64,000 nt of DNA, taken from Rhynchosporium graminicola. Lineage: Eukaryota > Ascomycota > Leotiomycetes > Helotiales > Ploettnerulaceae. Numbering within the stretch: the first letter of the stretch is position 1; every line of letters begins with the position of its first letter. The position numbers and the translations under genes are program-made. Location: positions 1 through 64,000 of the forward strand of contig FJUW01000015.1 of the NCBI GenBank assembly GCA_900074885.1. The letters run 5' to 3'. Below are positions 1 through 14,000 of this stretch, one piece after another. The notes below the pieces were generated by a model. It did no database searches, was not told where the DNA came from, and worked only from the letters and a program-made list of their open reading frames with translations.

Positions 1-2024
1 AAATATCGTAGTAGCTATTTTTATACTTTAAGTAGCTTCTATTAAGTCGCGAGATAATATTCCGAGCAACTATTAGTCTATAGTATAAATTATATAGGTA
101 TAGTCTTATACGTAGGTCTTTAACGTAAAGACTTCTAATTAGAGTTAAAGTAGAGATTCACGCAGGATATAAGCGATAACGTCGCTAAATCGTACGTACT
201 TCAGCTATATATTAGTAGCTTCTCTAGAGTATAAAGACTTCTCTTTACTACTCTATTCTTATTCTTCAGGTAATAAACACTTAAGCTTATCGTATCTATA
301 ATAAGTAGTATAAACGCAAAAGAAATAGTCCTGACTAATTAGCGGTAGTAATAGAGAGTTAGTTACTTATGGAATACTCTCTAAGGGAGAGTTTTAGATA
401 TTTTTATAGCTATAAGTCTCCCTAGAAATACGCTTCCGAGCTAGTAATAGTCGTTTAATAACAGAGATAGAGTTAATAATAGCTCGAATATTAATAAGAG
501 AGTTAGCTGCGCTTCGCTATTCCTCGTACGCTTCCCAGAACTAATTAAGGCGTTCGTTTCGTTTATTAGCGTTATATTAATAGCGCTAGTAGGTATAGTA
601 TTTACGTAAGTCCTTGATCTCGATCGGAGAGCTATAAACGTTACTAGGAGGAGTATATAGTAGCTAAATAATCTATTATTTAGAGGTATCTAAGAGTACT
701 TGATATTCCGAAAGCTAGGTCCTTCTGAGTATAATACTATAGTTTCCGAGAGTAGTAATAAGAAAGGGGGTAAATACCTAAACGCGACGATCTACTATTA
801 AATTAAGTATCGTATAGTAACTGATAGTACTACTATTAACGCTATTAAAGCCTTTAATAGGAATTGCGTTTAGTAGAGGGTAAATTAAAAGTTTTAAGAA
901 AAAGGAAAAGGATTTAAGAAAAGAACGATTAATAAAATAGTATCTATTAGCTCTAGAATTAAGAAGTGCGAGTAGCTTATACGAGAGTCTATTCTTAGTA
1001 AAAGTAATACGTATAGTAAATAATTAACTACTAAGAAGCTTCGTAAGGTTAAGATATTATATATCTCGTATACTACTTAGGAAGAAGTCTTTCCCTAGGC
1101 GTAGTCTTTTACTAGCAGTTTAATATACTCCTAGGCGTCATCGTACGTTTCTTTATTATTATTATCTTCTAGCTCGCTATTAACGTTATTATTAGCGTTA
1201 ATTACGTTGATTCGATACGGAGTATTAGGTTAAGCTAACGATAAGCGTAAGTATAAGGTAAGCGTAAAGTAACAAGGAGCATTCGCTAGCGATTATACAC
1301 AAGGCATATCGTTTCGTGCAGAGTATAGTACTTATTTACTAGTTATACTAGTGTTCTCGGGCGTAAGAAGACTAATTTACAGATAAGAAGAGAAGTTAGT
1401 ACTATAGCGCTAAGAGGAGGTATTTATAAGGCGTTCCCGAGTCGCGCTAGCCTTAGCCGAAGACTCGGAATAGTAAGTCTTTTCAATAAATTAACCTTAG
1501 TCTTCAGCTTATATAGCTTTAACGTATTCTTCTAGTATCCTTAACGTTCAGTACTATTAGAAGAGCTATTTCCGTAGCCGTACAAGTAGCTTCTCCTATA
1601 AGTCTATTTTCAGAGTTAATTAATTATTTACTCTAGCTTTACGAGCTAGCGTACGAAACTCATAATAGAATATCCAGAAGGTCTACTTATAATCTATCTT
1701 TAGCGCGGAGTAGCTAGCTCTTATAGTTTATTAGTCGTATAGATTAGATAAGAAGGAGATAAGTTAAGTAATTATATCGAGTGAATCGATTATACTGCTT
1801 TCTTTATTATATTCTAGTTCTAAGAATAAGAGTTCTAGGTAAGTTCTAGTTATTCTTTTCGTTTAGTTAAGTAACTAATCTTTATAGTAATCTTCGTCGA
1901 TAAAGTAGCTAGAGTAGCGCCGGAGGGCGTTACGTATCTGCATTTCCCAGAGTTTTAGAGAGTAGTCGATTCTATCAGAGAGCTTATTTAGAAGGTTCGG
2001 TATCTTCTCTATACGCGTAGCATA

Positions 2025-2025
2025 N
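2025..2025. other. Single-N assembly join in H1
   Basis: One N stands where H2 has roughly 380 bp (about 23952-24337), including a duplicated 145-bp unit. This is a gap of unknown size and not a real one-base ambiguity. Confidence 0.85.
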
Positions 2026-2445
2026 TCCTTTCTGCCTCTTATAGCTAATAAGCGCGGTCTTCCTATAAGTTACTTATAGTTATTATTAATATAAGGGTAT
2101 TATTAGGAAGGTTTAGCGACTTAGTAAGTTCGTTAATTATAGTAGGAGTTAAGGAGCTTAACTCGGACGAGGCGTTATCGCGAGTACTCTCTACTATAGA
2201 GAGAGGTAAGTTATAGCGAGTATTACGAGTCGCTGAAGAATAGGAAGTAGAGAGAGTCAGAGAATCAGTAGTCGATTTATCAGACTTAGGTTACTTTAGT
2301 TTAAGTGCTATTCTTCAAGTTTATACTTAGTATAGGCCTCCTCTATATAGCGTAGTCTCCTGCGTTTAGTAGCTCTAGGTATAGAAGTATAATATAAGTA
2401 GATATTTACTATCTTCCTAGATATAAGTAAAAGAGTTATAGATAA

Positions 2446-2680
2446 TATAACGCTTACTCTAGAAAGGTCTTAAAACTACTTAAGTAATAAGACCTTATAT
2501 TACTATAAATATGAAGTAGTAAGAATCACTTGAGAATCTATAACTAAGGAGTAAAGAAGTAGAGAGAGAATAGAAGTAAATATATGAAAAGGGGCCCCTA
2601 AACTCTACTTATATAATCTCGCTTAGCAGTAAGTGTTTCTACCAATAGGGAGAGACCTCCAAACCTGACCAGTCGTCACA
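2446..2680 (-). repeat. 5' LTR of H1
   Basis: This 235-bp LTR matches both H2 LTRs (18280-18515 and 24757-24991). It starts TATAACGC (ancestrally TGTAACGC) and ends GTCGTCACA on the + strand. Confidence 0.85.
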
Positions 2681-2823
2681 TAAAGTACCTTCCTTATATA
2701 TATATACTAGTACTAATCTGATACTATACTAAGTCGGATACTAGTTCTGCCGGGATACCTATGAACTTAGGCCCTAGTATCTATCTTTCTTCTTATATGA
2801 TATTCAGGTGAGCTATCGTTATA
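2681..2823 (-). repeat. 3' LTR fragment of A1
   Basis: It matches the right 143 bp of the 267-bp A2 LTR (36918-37184). The missing part should lie beyond H1, outside the window. Confidence 0.85.
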
Positions 2824-3354
2824 TTACCCTCCCCCTAAGAAGAGCTTAACCCTAAGCTCAGAAGGTTATATTTTATACTAGAAATTAGTTTTTATTATAA
2901 TTATTTTCGTTAATATTCGCGTAATAGGCGCTAGCTATTCTTTAGTAGTAGTAAATTCTTTATCAGGTTCTAATTAGTTATATTACTATAATAGTACTAT
3001 ATTAGTTATAGCTTCCAAATTAGGCAGTAAGCTATATTTACTTTATCTGTTTATAATAGGAGTCAAGTTTAAGTAGGGCGTAGAGTATATAAAGGAAGAG
3101 GTTTATTAATATTAGAGCCTTTCCTTTTTAACTGCGATAACTAATTCTACTTATAAGTTTACTCTCCCTAGACTATAATACGGTTTCCGGACTAGATATC
3201 GTTACTAACTACTATAGTAGTCTACTATAATCTTTTATATTAATCGACTTAATTAACTCTTCTCTTATTATAAGTAAGTTCCTTATCTTAGTATTAGAGA
3301 TAGTCTTCAGGTAAGGTATAAGAGTTTCATAGATCTATAATACTAACTCCTATA

Positions 3355-4280
3355 GTACCTTTACTAGTTCCCGCTAGTACTCTTTTAGTAGCGTATTATA
3401 TATATTACCTGCGATATATTCGCGCCTTTCTTAAGATAAAGTATAATAATACTCTTATTTTAGAACTTCTATATTCGTTTAATAAGCCTAACTCTAAGCT
3501 TTATAAGTATTATTCAGCGTTAAAGAGCGCTTATAAATATATAAGTTACTTAAACTTAAATATAATTACGTATACTAACGCGTTATAGTTACTCGACTAT
3601 ATTAATACGAAATATACTATTTTATATAGTTTACTTCCTAGTAGCGAAGCTAAGGACGCGGAGCTAAATCAGGGCAGTATTATAGCTACTTATAAAGCTA
3701 TTAATTAGATCTATTATCTCGCGAAATCTACTACTCTTATTATAGCGTTAGAGATTACTACTATATAATTAGTAGAGACTTAGGCTTTAAAGCGATCTAT
3801 AGAGAAAGTATTTAAGAAGTTAGAGTTTATTAAAGTAATAAGTTAAGATCTTAAACCCTTAGATACTAGTACGATACTAATATAATATAAAATTTAGATC
3901 TTCTAATAATAGATTTAGCGAAGTCTAAGTTAATAGTATAAATAGTATTAAAGTAAACGAAAGAGTTAAATAGTATTATATAGGAATTTACGAAGAAAGC
4001 TATATTTAAAGCTACGATATCTAATACTAAAGGAAAGAGGAATTTACTTTCTAATTCAGAGATAGCATTAGATCTAGATACTCTCGGACCCTCTCTAAAG
4101 AAGAAAGTATATAAGATTAGCTATTATACTTAGTTTATTACTAGAGCTATATTAGTAGATTTAAGTAAAGAGTTAGATATAGTAGTTCTAGTTCTAGATA
4201 TTCCAGATTTACTAGAAGCTCTAGAGAACTTAAGAGAGAAAGCTAATAAATTAGAAGTAGTAGAGAAAGTAGAGTTTTAA
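3355..4280 (+). pseudogene. Antisense ORF of A1, opposite to pol
   Basis: A coding-like frame on the strand opposite to gag-pol, between the pol end and the 3' LTR. It aligns without length change to 37715-38640 of A2. The first two thirds and the last third are open in different frames, with the switch near 3870 in both copies, and the remaining stops are TAA/TAG of the type RIP creates. The final part is rich in E, K, S and P and ends with TAA at 4278. The start is uncertain because RIP removes ATG. I recognise no domain. Confidence 0.6.
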
Positions 4281-4299
4281 ATATAGCGCTATTATAGAA

Positions 4300-7200
4300 T
4301 ATAATCAGGAGATTATCCTTAGTAATAAAATCTTAATACTAATAACTATAATAGTTTATTATCCTCTAAGTAATTATAGTTATCTATTCTGTTTTCCTAA
4401 GCCTTAATCTACTAATCTAGTTTATATAGAGGTCTAAGTTTACTTAAGTTAGTAGTATAGAAGTCTCTAAGCTTATATAGAGTACCTATTAAGTCAGAAG
4501 CGTTATACTAAGTTAGGTCCGGGTTATAGCTTAGCTAGCTAACTTAATACTTCAGATTACCTCTTAGGAGCTATATAGCGAGTATATCTTATAACTCTTA
4601 CTCTTCTTAAGTAGTAATAACCTCTAAGGGTAGGTTTAGTAACTCCTAGCTTAATAATAAGTCGTCCGGGTCCTTAAAGAGTAATTCGGGAGCGAATATA
4701 TTATATATAGAAGATCCCGGGGGTAAATCTAGCTTATAGGAGTATCCGATCTTAGCTAAGACCTAGTATAGTTCTACTTAGAGGCTAGATAGCTTCTTAC
4801 TTAGCTAGTAATTCTTAAGGTTCCTTATAGAGAGAAATACCTTATCTCTAACTTCATAGTTAATAATACGCTATTTAAGGTAAGTTATAGCGCTTATCCT
4901 CTGCTAAGTAGCTAGTATATTAGCTTTTATAACCTCGATAGCAGATTTAGTATATTTAGCTAAGGATTTAGTATTAGTATAATTAAGCTTCTCTTACGAT
5001 ATTAATCTAGTAAGTTACTTCTAATCTTAGCTATTCTGTAGTAATATATTATATTTAAAGGTATATAGCGATATACTAATAGAATCGTAAGGTAAGGTTA
5101 CTTAGGCGTAGTTTATTATTAGTAGTAGTTTACCCTAGTTACTTTAGTAGTAATTAACGAAAAGTCTAAAGCGTTAGTTAATATACTAGTTTATAATCTC
5201 TATTTATCTATTAGTCTACTAGTAGAAGGAAATAGAGAGTTTAATCTTAACTCTAATTATATAGTAAAACTCTTACTAGAAAGATAAGATAAACTAAGCT
5301 CCTTAATTGAATATAATTAACTTAGGAGTATATCCGAAACGATATATTTATTAGATAAATAATATCACTATCCCGCGGGTATTAATATTATAGTAGTATA
5401 GTATCGATACAGAGTCCTTCCTTAAGTAGTCGATAAATACTAATATCCTATTAAACCTCTAGTTATTAAGTAGGAAATCCTTAAAATCTATAGCTAAGTA
5501 TTATATAAGGTAGCTAAGTACTAGTAATAAATAGAGGAATCCTTACTATTTTATCTACTTTAGATAAGAGTACTAGTAGAGGCGATAATTACGAATATAC
5601 TATTTTATATCTGATATAAGTCCTTTCTAGTAGTAATAAGTAGAAATTATCTCAGTAGTCTTATAAGTATTTAGATAAGTAAAGGAAACTTAATTATAGA
5701 CTTCGCTAATTAAACAGGTATATAGCGAGGTATAGCGTTATACGTATAAATAGCTATTATAAAATTGTAAACTATTATTAATAATATAGCTATTTCCTAA
5801 TATATTTTATTTATTAGAGAATAATTCTCAGTTAAATTAGTATAGTTTCTCGATCAAATTAAAGGAGTTATATATAGGTTCTGATAGCGTATTAGTTCCT
5901 AGTGATATTAAGTATATATAACTAATTTAATCGATATAATATTCAGCTAGTTCTGTATTAATCCTAGGATCTAAGTAGTCTAGAGGTAATAAAACCTGAG
6001 ATCTATTATCTTGTTTCTATTATTCCTATATCTTTAGATCTTATTCTTTATAGCTAAAGATATTAGCTTTAGCGTTATCTTTATAAAGCGTATATATAAT
6101 TTGAAAGTTGAATTCAGAAAGGAATTCTATTTATCTAGCTTACTTACTAGTTAGGACCTTAGTAGTTATAAAGTATTCTAAGGATAAATAGTCTATATAT
6201 ATACTAGTATAGCGTTATAAAGATATAAGTTCTAGTCTCTATTTCCGGAAAGACTTAATAATAGTATATAATTCCTTATTATAGATCTCTTAGTTTAGTT
6301 CGTATCTATTAAGAATATAAAGATAAAATCTAATTAGATACTACTAGTTATCTTTATATAATTAGAAGATAACTCTAGCTATTATACTATTAGAGGTATT
6401 AGTTTCTAGTTTAATCTGTAGTTCAGGATCGAAATAATATAGTTTCTGTACTAATAGTAGCTATTAATATAAATCGTTAAAGGATTTCTTATAATTATTA
6501 GTGAAATTCTATAGTACTATAGGCTTAGTAAGTATTAAGAGAGGTTTAGTAATAAGGCCGAAATTCCGAATAAATTAATAGTAGAAACTATAGAATCCTA
6601 GGAAAGATTTTATAGCTATTACTATTTCAGGGTACTTCTAGTCTACTAATAGTACTACTTTCTCAGGATCTAGCTCGATTCTATTAATAGTAATAATATA
6701 TCCGAGGTATTTAGTCTAAGTAATATAGAACTCGCTTTTCTTAATATCTACTTAGAGTCTAGTATCTATTAAGTATTATAGTATTAATTTAATATATTCC
6801 TTATATTCCTAGAGCGTTTCCGAGTATATAAGAATATTATCTAAGTAAGCTATATAGAAATCGTCTAAGTAGTTTAGTAATATATTATTTATATATCGTT
6901 AGTATATACTAGATCTATTATAGAGCTTAAAAGGTAGTACTTTATATTTATAAGACCTGAAGTAAGTTCAGAAAGTAATATACTCTTCTAATTCAGGGTC
7001 TATATAGATATAGTTAAATACTACTTAGATATCTAGTTTAATAAAGATTACTATTTTAGATATACGAGTTAAGAGCTTATCGATCCTAGGTAATAAGTAG
7101 GAATCCTTTCGAGTAATCGTATTAAGCTTATAATAATCGATATAGAAGCGTAATCCTTTATTAGTTTTCTTAACGAATAATATAAGTAATACGAAAGGAC

Positions 7201-9700
7201 TTTAGCTAGATTCGATAAATCCCTTATTTAAGTTCTCTATAAGATACTTCTTAGTTACTTATAATTCGTTCGTAGATTACTAATATAAGAGCGAATATAT
7301 ATTAGATAATAGTTCTTCTAGAATAATTTTATAATCGTATAAGTAATATAATAGAAGAATATTAGAATCCCGCTTAGAAAAGGCCTCCTAAAGAGTATAA
7401 TATTATTCCGATAGCTTTTCGGCTATAAGTCGTTTAGTATCAGGATCCTTAAGGGAGTCGCTATTCAGATAGTCTTATAAGAAGTAGTCTATCTTATAAA
7501 TACTAATAAAGAATAATTCGAAGCTCTTATATTTTATATTAAAGTGAAAAGCTATAATACTAATTTAGTAAATCAGAACTAGTTTCTAGATCCTCGGAGG
7601 TCGAGAGGAGCACTTATAGTAGGGTTTTAGCGCAGGTACCTTTCTCGATAAATTCAGAGTAGAAAAGAGTTCGGGTTCCTTAGTAATAAGCAGAAATAAG
7701 TTAAATAGTAAGGATAATATATTAATATACTATATTACTACTATTTAGTATAATTAGCGTTAATCTAGCTAGTTTATAGCTAAGTCCCGCGCGTTAGCGT
7801 CGATTTAGTAAGATCGATTAATACTAGGTTTATAAGGCAGTAGAGTTATAATTATCTCCTTATTATATTAGAGAGTAGCTAGATATTATTCCGGCTATAG
7901 TAGCTTATAATAGAGCGTATCTAGCTTAACTTAGAATCGTTATATCTATTTAATACTAATAATTATATCTTATTATCCTAAATCGAGAAAAACAAAAGAG
8001 TAGTTATAAATATACTTACTATTAATAGAAACGTATAAATATATAAAATAAGTAATATAAGTTCTAATAGACTATTAGAACTTACGTATTAGAATAGAAT
8101 AAGGTAGTAGTTCGATTTTAATACTAAGAGCTCTTAATAGTTATCCGGTAAGAGTATAATTAATAAATAGATAACTATTCGCTCTAGTATCAATTAAGCT
8201 ACTTATAGAGACTCTTAGCTCGTTTATACTAACTATAATCAGGTATATAAATTACTTACCTCTTATTAAAGAGTTAAAGTTAAGATTAGAGAGATTATAC
8301 TTACGTAGACTTAAGAAGGAGTTTTTATCTAAGCCTTATTATTTCCCTCTAGTATTAATCCAGATTCGAAGGGTATATCCTCTACTACTTCCTTAGTTAC
8401 TCTCTTCTCTTTCGGAAATTCGTTAATTAATTAAACTTTAAGCAGGTTAAGGTAATCTAGCTTAATATAACTAAGCTATCTATAGCTATAATACTTAAGG
8501 GGTTCCGCGGTCGAGGTAGTAAGGTGTTTTAGCGCGGAGGAAGTACTAGCTTATACCGGGATAGAGGTATATACGTATAATATAGGAATAGTTTATCGAG
8601 GGGCTAAGCTTAGGGACTAGTAAGAAGTAGAACTAGTAGAAGTCGTAGTAGTAATAGTCAGCTTATAGTACTATACTTAGGTATTAGCTTTCTCGGGATA
8701 AATACGTTCTAAGTTATAGTAACGCTTAGTATTAAAAGAAAGTAAGGACTTAACTATAGAAGCGTAATCCTTATTCTACGTTAGTTTAATAATAAGGGTT
8801 AAAGCGCGTAAGGATAATATAATCTTATCTTATATATAGAAGAACTACTCTTTCTTTTTAACCTTACTTTAAATAGTAGCGCTTTAAAATCGATTACGAA
8901 ACTTAGTGAAGGTCTCGAAACTTAGTAAAAGTCTCGCGGGTATAGCTAAGTTATTATATTTCTAGGTAATAAAAAGTATTATAATAATTATCTTCCTCTA
9001 AACTAGTAAAGAAGTTCTCCTCTAATAAGGAGATTATTTTATCGCTAGTCTTAAACTCGTTAGTAAAGTACTAAAGTATAAGATACTCCTTAGCTAATCT
9101 AATAACTAGTTCCTATACGAGAACGCGCCGGGAGAAGTCTATAAAGTAATAGTTAGCGTTTGCAACTAGCCGGTCTCGTATCGATATTCTCTATTAGAGG
9201 AAAGTAAGATCTAATCTATTATCTAGAGGCAGGATCTTCTTAGTAAGATAAGACTTCCTAAGGCGTAACTCTACTAATTCGGCGCTAGGAGAGAGAGATA
9301 GTTTATTAGGAATAGTATCCTCTCTCTTAGTACTACGTATCGGAATAGAGTTTATTAGGTTATTAAACTCTACTATACGCGGAGATTATAGTATTAGTTC
9401 TAGTAGGAGAGTCGAAGATAAGTAAGGGACTCCTATAAGGAACTTATCTTATATAGAGATTAGTCTATCTATAGTATCTTCTAGAGAGTTATTCTTTTCC
9501 TTCTAGTCTACTAATTATTATAAAAGAGAATAGATCAGGTTCGAGTCACTTATAGTAATAGGAGTACTTAGTGATTATACTCCTAGGGAATTTCACTTTT
9601 ATTTTCCTTTCCTTCTTAGTTAGTACTTCCTTAATAAGGTATTAATATTCTCTAGTATAAGAGATATTTAAAGTAAAGAAAAGTATAATAGATTAGGTTC
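4300..9700 (-). pseudogene. RIP-destroyed gag-pol of A1
   Basis: On the minus strand, from right to left, the order is gag (a reading near 8900-9100 contains blocks such as EFKTSDKIISLLEENFF), reverse transcriptase with YLDN at about 6832-6848, RNase H, and integrase (reverse complement of 5340-5470, with the blocks DFKDF, VFID and SVSI of Gypsy integrases). This is the usual Gypsy order PR-RT-RH-INT. Stops are frequent and are the TAG/TAA expected from CpA-to-TpA change, so no protein can be made. Confidence 0.8.
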
Positions 9701-10085
9701 GGAGGTAGAGTAAGAGGAGTCGCGTTAGGTCCCCCTAGAACCGGAGGAGTCTCTAGTTTATTAGTTAGAAGCTATTATAATAGCTTAAAAAGGAGTATAT
9801 TAGGGCTATTTCAGTAGTAATATATAGAAGTTAAAGTTCCGGGGTATTTATTATACTTTCTTTAAAGTCTATTTATAATTCCTTTATACTAAGAGAGTTA
9901 TTAAAAGAGTATTAGCGAAAACCTCCTCTATTATACTATTTATAATAAGCTAAATTAAACCCTAATTCATAGCTATCCGAGAGATCTCTAGTATCTCGGC
10001 TATATATAAGTAGTTATCGAATAACTAACTTAGTAGTAAGATATTATAATAAGCTATTTCTAGCTATCTTAATCTTTTTATTTAA

Positions 10086-10353
10086 TATAATAATATAAGA
10101 CTCGAGGCGGTATATAAGTAAGAATAAATAAGTAGGAAAGCTAAGAGCGATCTTATATAGTCTATTACGAAGGAAATAAAAAGATAAGGAAGGAAGAAGA
10201 AGAGAGATAGAATATAAGATATCTTATACATATATACTAGTACTAGTCCGATACTATACTAAGTCGGACACTAGTTCTACCGGGATACTTATGAACTTAG
10301 GCCCTATTATCTATCCTTCTTCTCATGTGACATTCAGGTGAGCTGTCGTCATA
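10086..10353 (-). repeat. 5' LTR of A1
   Basis: A 268-bp LTR matching 36918-37184 and 47513-47780. In the element's own orientation its last 100 bases or so match the 3' end of the B and C LTRs, and the leader that follows also matches. Confidence 0.9.
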
Positions 10354-10629
10354 AAACCTACTTATACTAGAGAAGCAGATATCTGCGCAGCAATAGAGAG
10401 ATAAAAGAGAGAAGGAGATAATAAACGATATAGCTACTTAATAAGAAGAATTAGAGTATAAGAGATTAAAGAAGGAGTTTCATAGACTATAATAAAGACG
10501 CTATACTATATTCGGCTTACCTCCTGTTAGCGAATTCGACTTTAACGAAGAATACTACGAACCTTCATAATACGACCGAGATTCTACCGAAGGACTATAA
10601 TATAAAGAGACCTCCTCTGAGCAGAATAG
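10354..10629 (+). pseudogene. E, N-terminal gag region fragment
   Basis: E sequence between the end of A1 and the start of G. It has readable plus-strand frames but no recognised motif. It continues at 16563 after the 5-bp duplication AATAG (10625-10629 and 16563-16567). Confidence 0.55.
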
Positions 10630-10846
10630 TATCACGGGGCGAATATAAAGTATGCAGTATAAAAGCTCGTCTATATTACAAGGAGAATTAACTAAGGAGG
10701 GAAGGGAGGAATAAGAGTCTCCCTTTAAAGAAAAGATAATACTACGGCCGCTAGTAGTAGTAGTATTAGAATACGTATAATAATATATCAGGTACTAGCG
10801 TAGACGCCTTAGGCGTCGAGCATACTAACAGGTGCAACCCGTTATA
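10630..10846 (-). repeat. 3' LTR of G
   Basis: A 217-bp LTR starting TATCACGG and ending CCCGTTATA, the RIP forms of TGTCACGG and CCCGTCACA. The left TSD AATAG is at 10625-10629. Confidence 0.92.
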
Positions 10847-10867
10847 TTATCCTCCTCCTGTTTCGAG

Positions 10868-11060
10868 GATAGGGCTATCTAGTCTATTCTTCTCTTCTTA
10901 CTTATCAAGTGCTATAGTAATAGTAAGAGCTACTTCCGGTTCCTATATTAGTCGTACGTAACCTATCTATTTAACTAGATACTTCTTCTTCACTTACTAT
11001 CCTTATCGAAAGGATCTCTCTACTAGGATTTCTTCCACTTCGAACTTATCTTCGTCTGCT
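10868..11060 (-). pseudogene. Chromodomain at the C-terminus of G integrase
   Basis: The minus-strand reading contains DEDKFEVEEILVERSF, then KKKYLVK, IGYVR and EPE. This is the chromodomain pattern (EVE-IL, YLVKW-GY, TWEP-E) with the two Trp codons turned into stops by RIP. In chromoviruses this domain follows the integrase and is thought to steer integration to modified chromatin. It ends in ETGGG directly next to the polypurine tract. Confidence 0.85.
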
Positions 11061-14000
11061 ACTAGTAGTAGCAGCAGTTATAAGTCATCCTATATTTAGC
11101 TTAGTAGTAAGTTAGTAGTAGCTAAGCGTAATAACTATATATAAAAGATATTATATATTCTTAGCAGCGTATCTAAGCGATAGCTATACGACCTGACTGC
11201 TTCGAGTACTATATACTTAGCTTACTTTACATCGAGTTTCTTCGCGAGCTAATTCGTACGAATATTCCGTAGACTTAACTAGACTTTATCTTCGACTTTA
11301 AACTCTAGGGCTTATTAGTAATAGTAGTTAGTAATCTCTTCTTAAACCTATTACGCTACTACTATTACTATCTATATCTATTCCCTAGCGTCTTATAGCT
11401 TCTTCAGGATCGTATCCGCCTTTTGAATAAGTAAGTAGTTAGTAGTAGCGGTAGGTTCGTCTTCAATATTCAAATTAACGTATTGTACGTAGTAACTATA
11501 GGTTAGAAAGAAAGGGCTTACTCTTATTAATATAGCGTCTTAGTTATTAATTACCACTTCTGCCGATAGTAGTACGTTAAACTAATCGTCTTATACGAAG
11601 TCTACGAATATATATAAATACGTCTCTAGCGTCTAGTTCATTCTCTCTATAGAGCTATCGGTTTCCGGGTAGTAAGCTATAGAGAGGCGTCGCGTAATCC
11701 CTAGTAAAGTATATACTCGTATTTATAATATTCCGACGAACTATTTCCCTTAGTTAGATATAATTACGTATAGTAATATATATTATTTATAATAGACTTA
11801 TATAAACTATTTTACTATAGCTTCTACTTTAATTAATAGTAGCCTATCGCATATAATCCCTTTTCTAAGCCGATTAGTAATTATAATCAAGTTAATATAT
11901 CTTTTACTTTCTAGAAGATCGATAATAAAGTCGATAGAGATTTCTTACTAGATTTAGTCTAGTAATAGTAATAGCTTAAGGAATCCTTACTTCTAGTCTC
12001 GCTATAACTTATTCCTTCCGTAAGTATCGCAGTTCCGAACGAACCTTCTTATATCCTCCGATATCTATAGCTAGAAGAACTACTAACTTATAGTAGTAGT
12101 AGTTAAATCTCGTCTTAGGTACTTATATATCTTAGTATTATATATCGCTTAGATTAACTTCGTACGTAGTTCTTCGGAATTAAGTACCTATAGTCTCCCT
12201 CGGAATTATAATTTACCTGCCTCCGATAGTAAGTACTCTGATATTAATACTTTTAACTTTAGCGTAATAAGGAATATATATTACTTATCGCGCACTACCT
12301 TAGCCGCTCCCTAGTATATACTATTAGCTTATTCCGCTTATAACTAGAGTTCCTTAAGCGTCGTAGAGGTAGCTTTATTTACTCCTTCAGATTCTTTAAC
12401 TTATAAGGATTCGTTCTATAGTTAGGAGGCTTCTTCTTCTTCTTAGCGTCTTCGATCTTATCATATCGTGACTAGAGCTACTACTACTATCCCTTATAAT
12501 AGTAGTAGTTCTCGTAGTGCTTTCGGCTTAATTAGTTAAACTAACTAGTACTAGAGTCGTTCGTCTTCTATACTATAGGATATATCTTATTCTTATTATG
12601 AGAGTATATCTGCGCGTTTATTTTCTTTTCCTAGGATATAACTAATCGTATAGTTAAACTACAAGAGGAATAATAACTATCGTATTTACTATTCCGTAAG
12701 CTATCGTACTATTATAAAGTACTCGAGGTTCTTATAATTAGTGCGAATATAGAATTCTTATATACTTTTCAATTCGTACTACTACTCTTTAAGGTAACGT
12801 ATAATTACTAATATTTCCTTATCATAGATTTCGTAATTATATTCAGCTAGGGTATTTTTCTTCGAGAAGAATACGTAAGGTCGTAAATATCTTTAGTCGT
12901 CGAATTATATAAGTATACCTCTTACTACTTATCTAGAAGAGTCTGTTTCGAGTATTATTTCTCGGTTAGAGTTAAACTACGCTAGCGTAAGTCTAGTAGT
13001 AAATATATCTTTTAGCTTCTTAAACGCTTTATCTGCGGCTTTATCCTATTACTATAGCTAGTCCTTATAAGTAAGCTATATTAGTAGCAGCGTAATCGTC
13101 GAGTAATCCCTAATAAATATCTAATAAAAATTCGTAAATCCTAAGTATCACGGGTGAGCAACGCGTACGCAGATGGTCAAGTATAGTATTCAAGAAGTTC
13201 GATATAAGAGAGAGCAAGAATCTAACCGGAAGCCGTAAGAAAAGGTACGTAGTACTAAGGCTTAACCGAGCTTTAGTCAGCGAGTCGTGCTGGTAATACC
13301 AGCACCATAACCCAAGGGCTCGACCCTTATACTAAGAAGCTTCGTACTCCCTTTACTAAGGTTAGGGGTTCCTATTCTCGAATCGCTTATACTTTCTCAG
13401 GGTCTATTTAAATACCCTCTTTTATATCGATTACGAACCTAAGGTATTTCGTCGTTTATACTTCGAATTCGCACTTATCGATATCTAGTTATAGTCTAGC
13501 CTCGCGTAATCTTCCTATAACTTTCGCTACTTACTTTCGGTAATAGTAATAGTTATTATCTATATAGATCAGGATATTATTAATATAAGTAAAATAGAAT
13601 TCGTCTAAGTAGTCGCGTAAAGCCTAATTAATATATTATTAAAATATACTTAGGGTATTCGCGAGTCTAAAAGGAGTTACTAGCTACTCGTATAGACTAT
13701 ATCTCGTGCGAAAAGCCGTCTTCTATTTATTACTAGTAGTAATACGTATCTTATAGAAAGTAGTAGTTATATCTAGTTTCGTAAACTATTTCGCTTTCCC
13801 TATATTCCGGAGAGTCTCGTAGATTAGTAGCAGTAAGTATTAATCCTTCTTCGTAATTCGATTTAAACCCCGGTAGTCGATATAAAATCGTAGCTTACCT
13901 CCCGGTTTCTTTACGAATAAAATAAGGGCCGTAGTAAGCGAGTTACTAACTCGAATGAATCCCTTATTAAGAAGCTTCGTAAGAGTCTTTCGTAGTACTA

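Larger units (their letters stand above)
1..2680 (-). mobile_element. Gypsy LTR retrotransposon H, copy 1 (5' part only)
   Basis: This is the gag and leader side plus the 5' LTR of an element oriented on the minus strand. It aligns almost base for base with 21940-24991 of H2. The rest lies left of the window. It is heavily RIP-mutated, so no open frame survives. Its LTR ends at AGTCGTCACA (2680) and is followed directly by a piece of the A1 LTR. The adjoining TAAAG (2681-2685) is the expected TSD, but its partner is off the window. It therefore inserted into the 3' LTR of A1. Confidence 0.85.
2681..10353 (-). mobile_element. Gypsy LTR retrotransposon A, copy 1 (A1)
   Basis: Nearly complete minus-strand element. 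The 3' LTR is cut by H1, leaving 2681-2823. A C-rich strand just after it (2826-2836) is the complement of the polypurine tract. Then come an antisense (+) reading frame, integrase (about 5250-5560), reverse transcriptase (about 6500-7250), gag (about 8900-9400) and the 5' LTR (10086-10353). The reverse complement of 6905-6950 reads as the Gypsy motif KVLPF-L, and the active-site motif reads YLDN, a RIP-damaged YLDD. The right flank AAACC (10354-10358) is the likely TSD within element E. Every pol and gag frame is broken by RIP stops. Confidence 0.88.
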
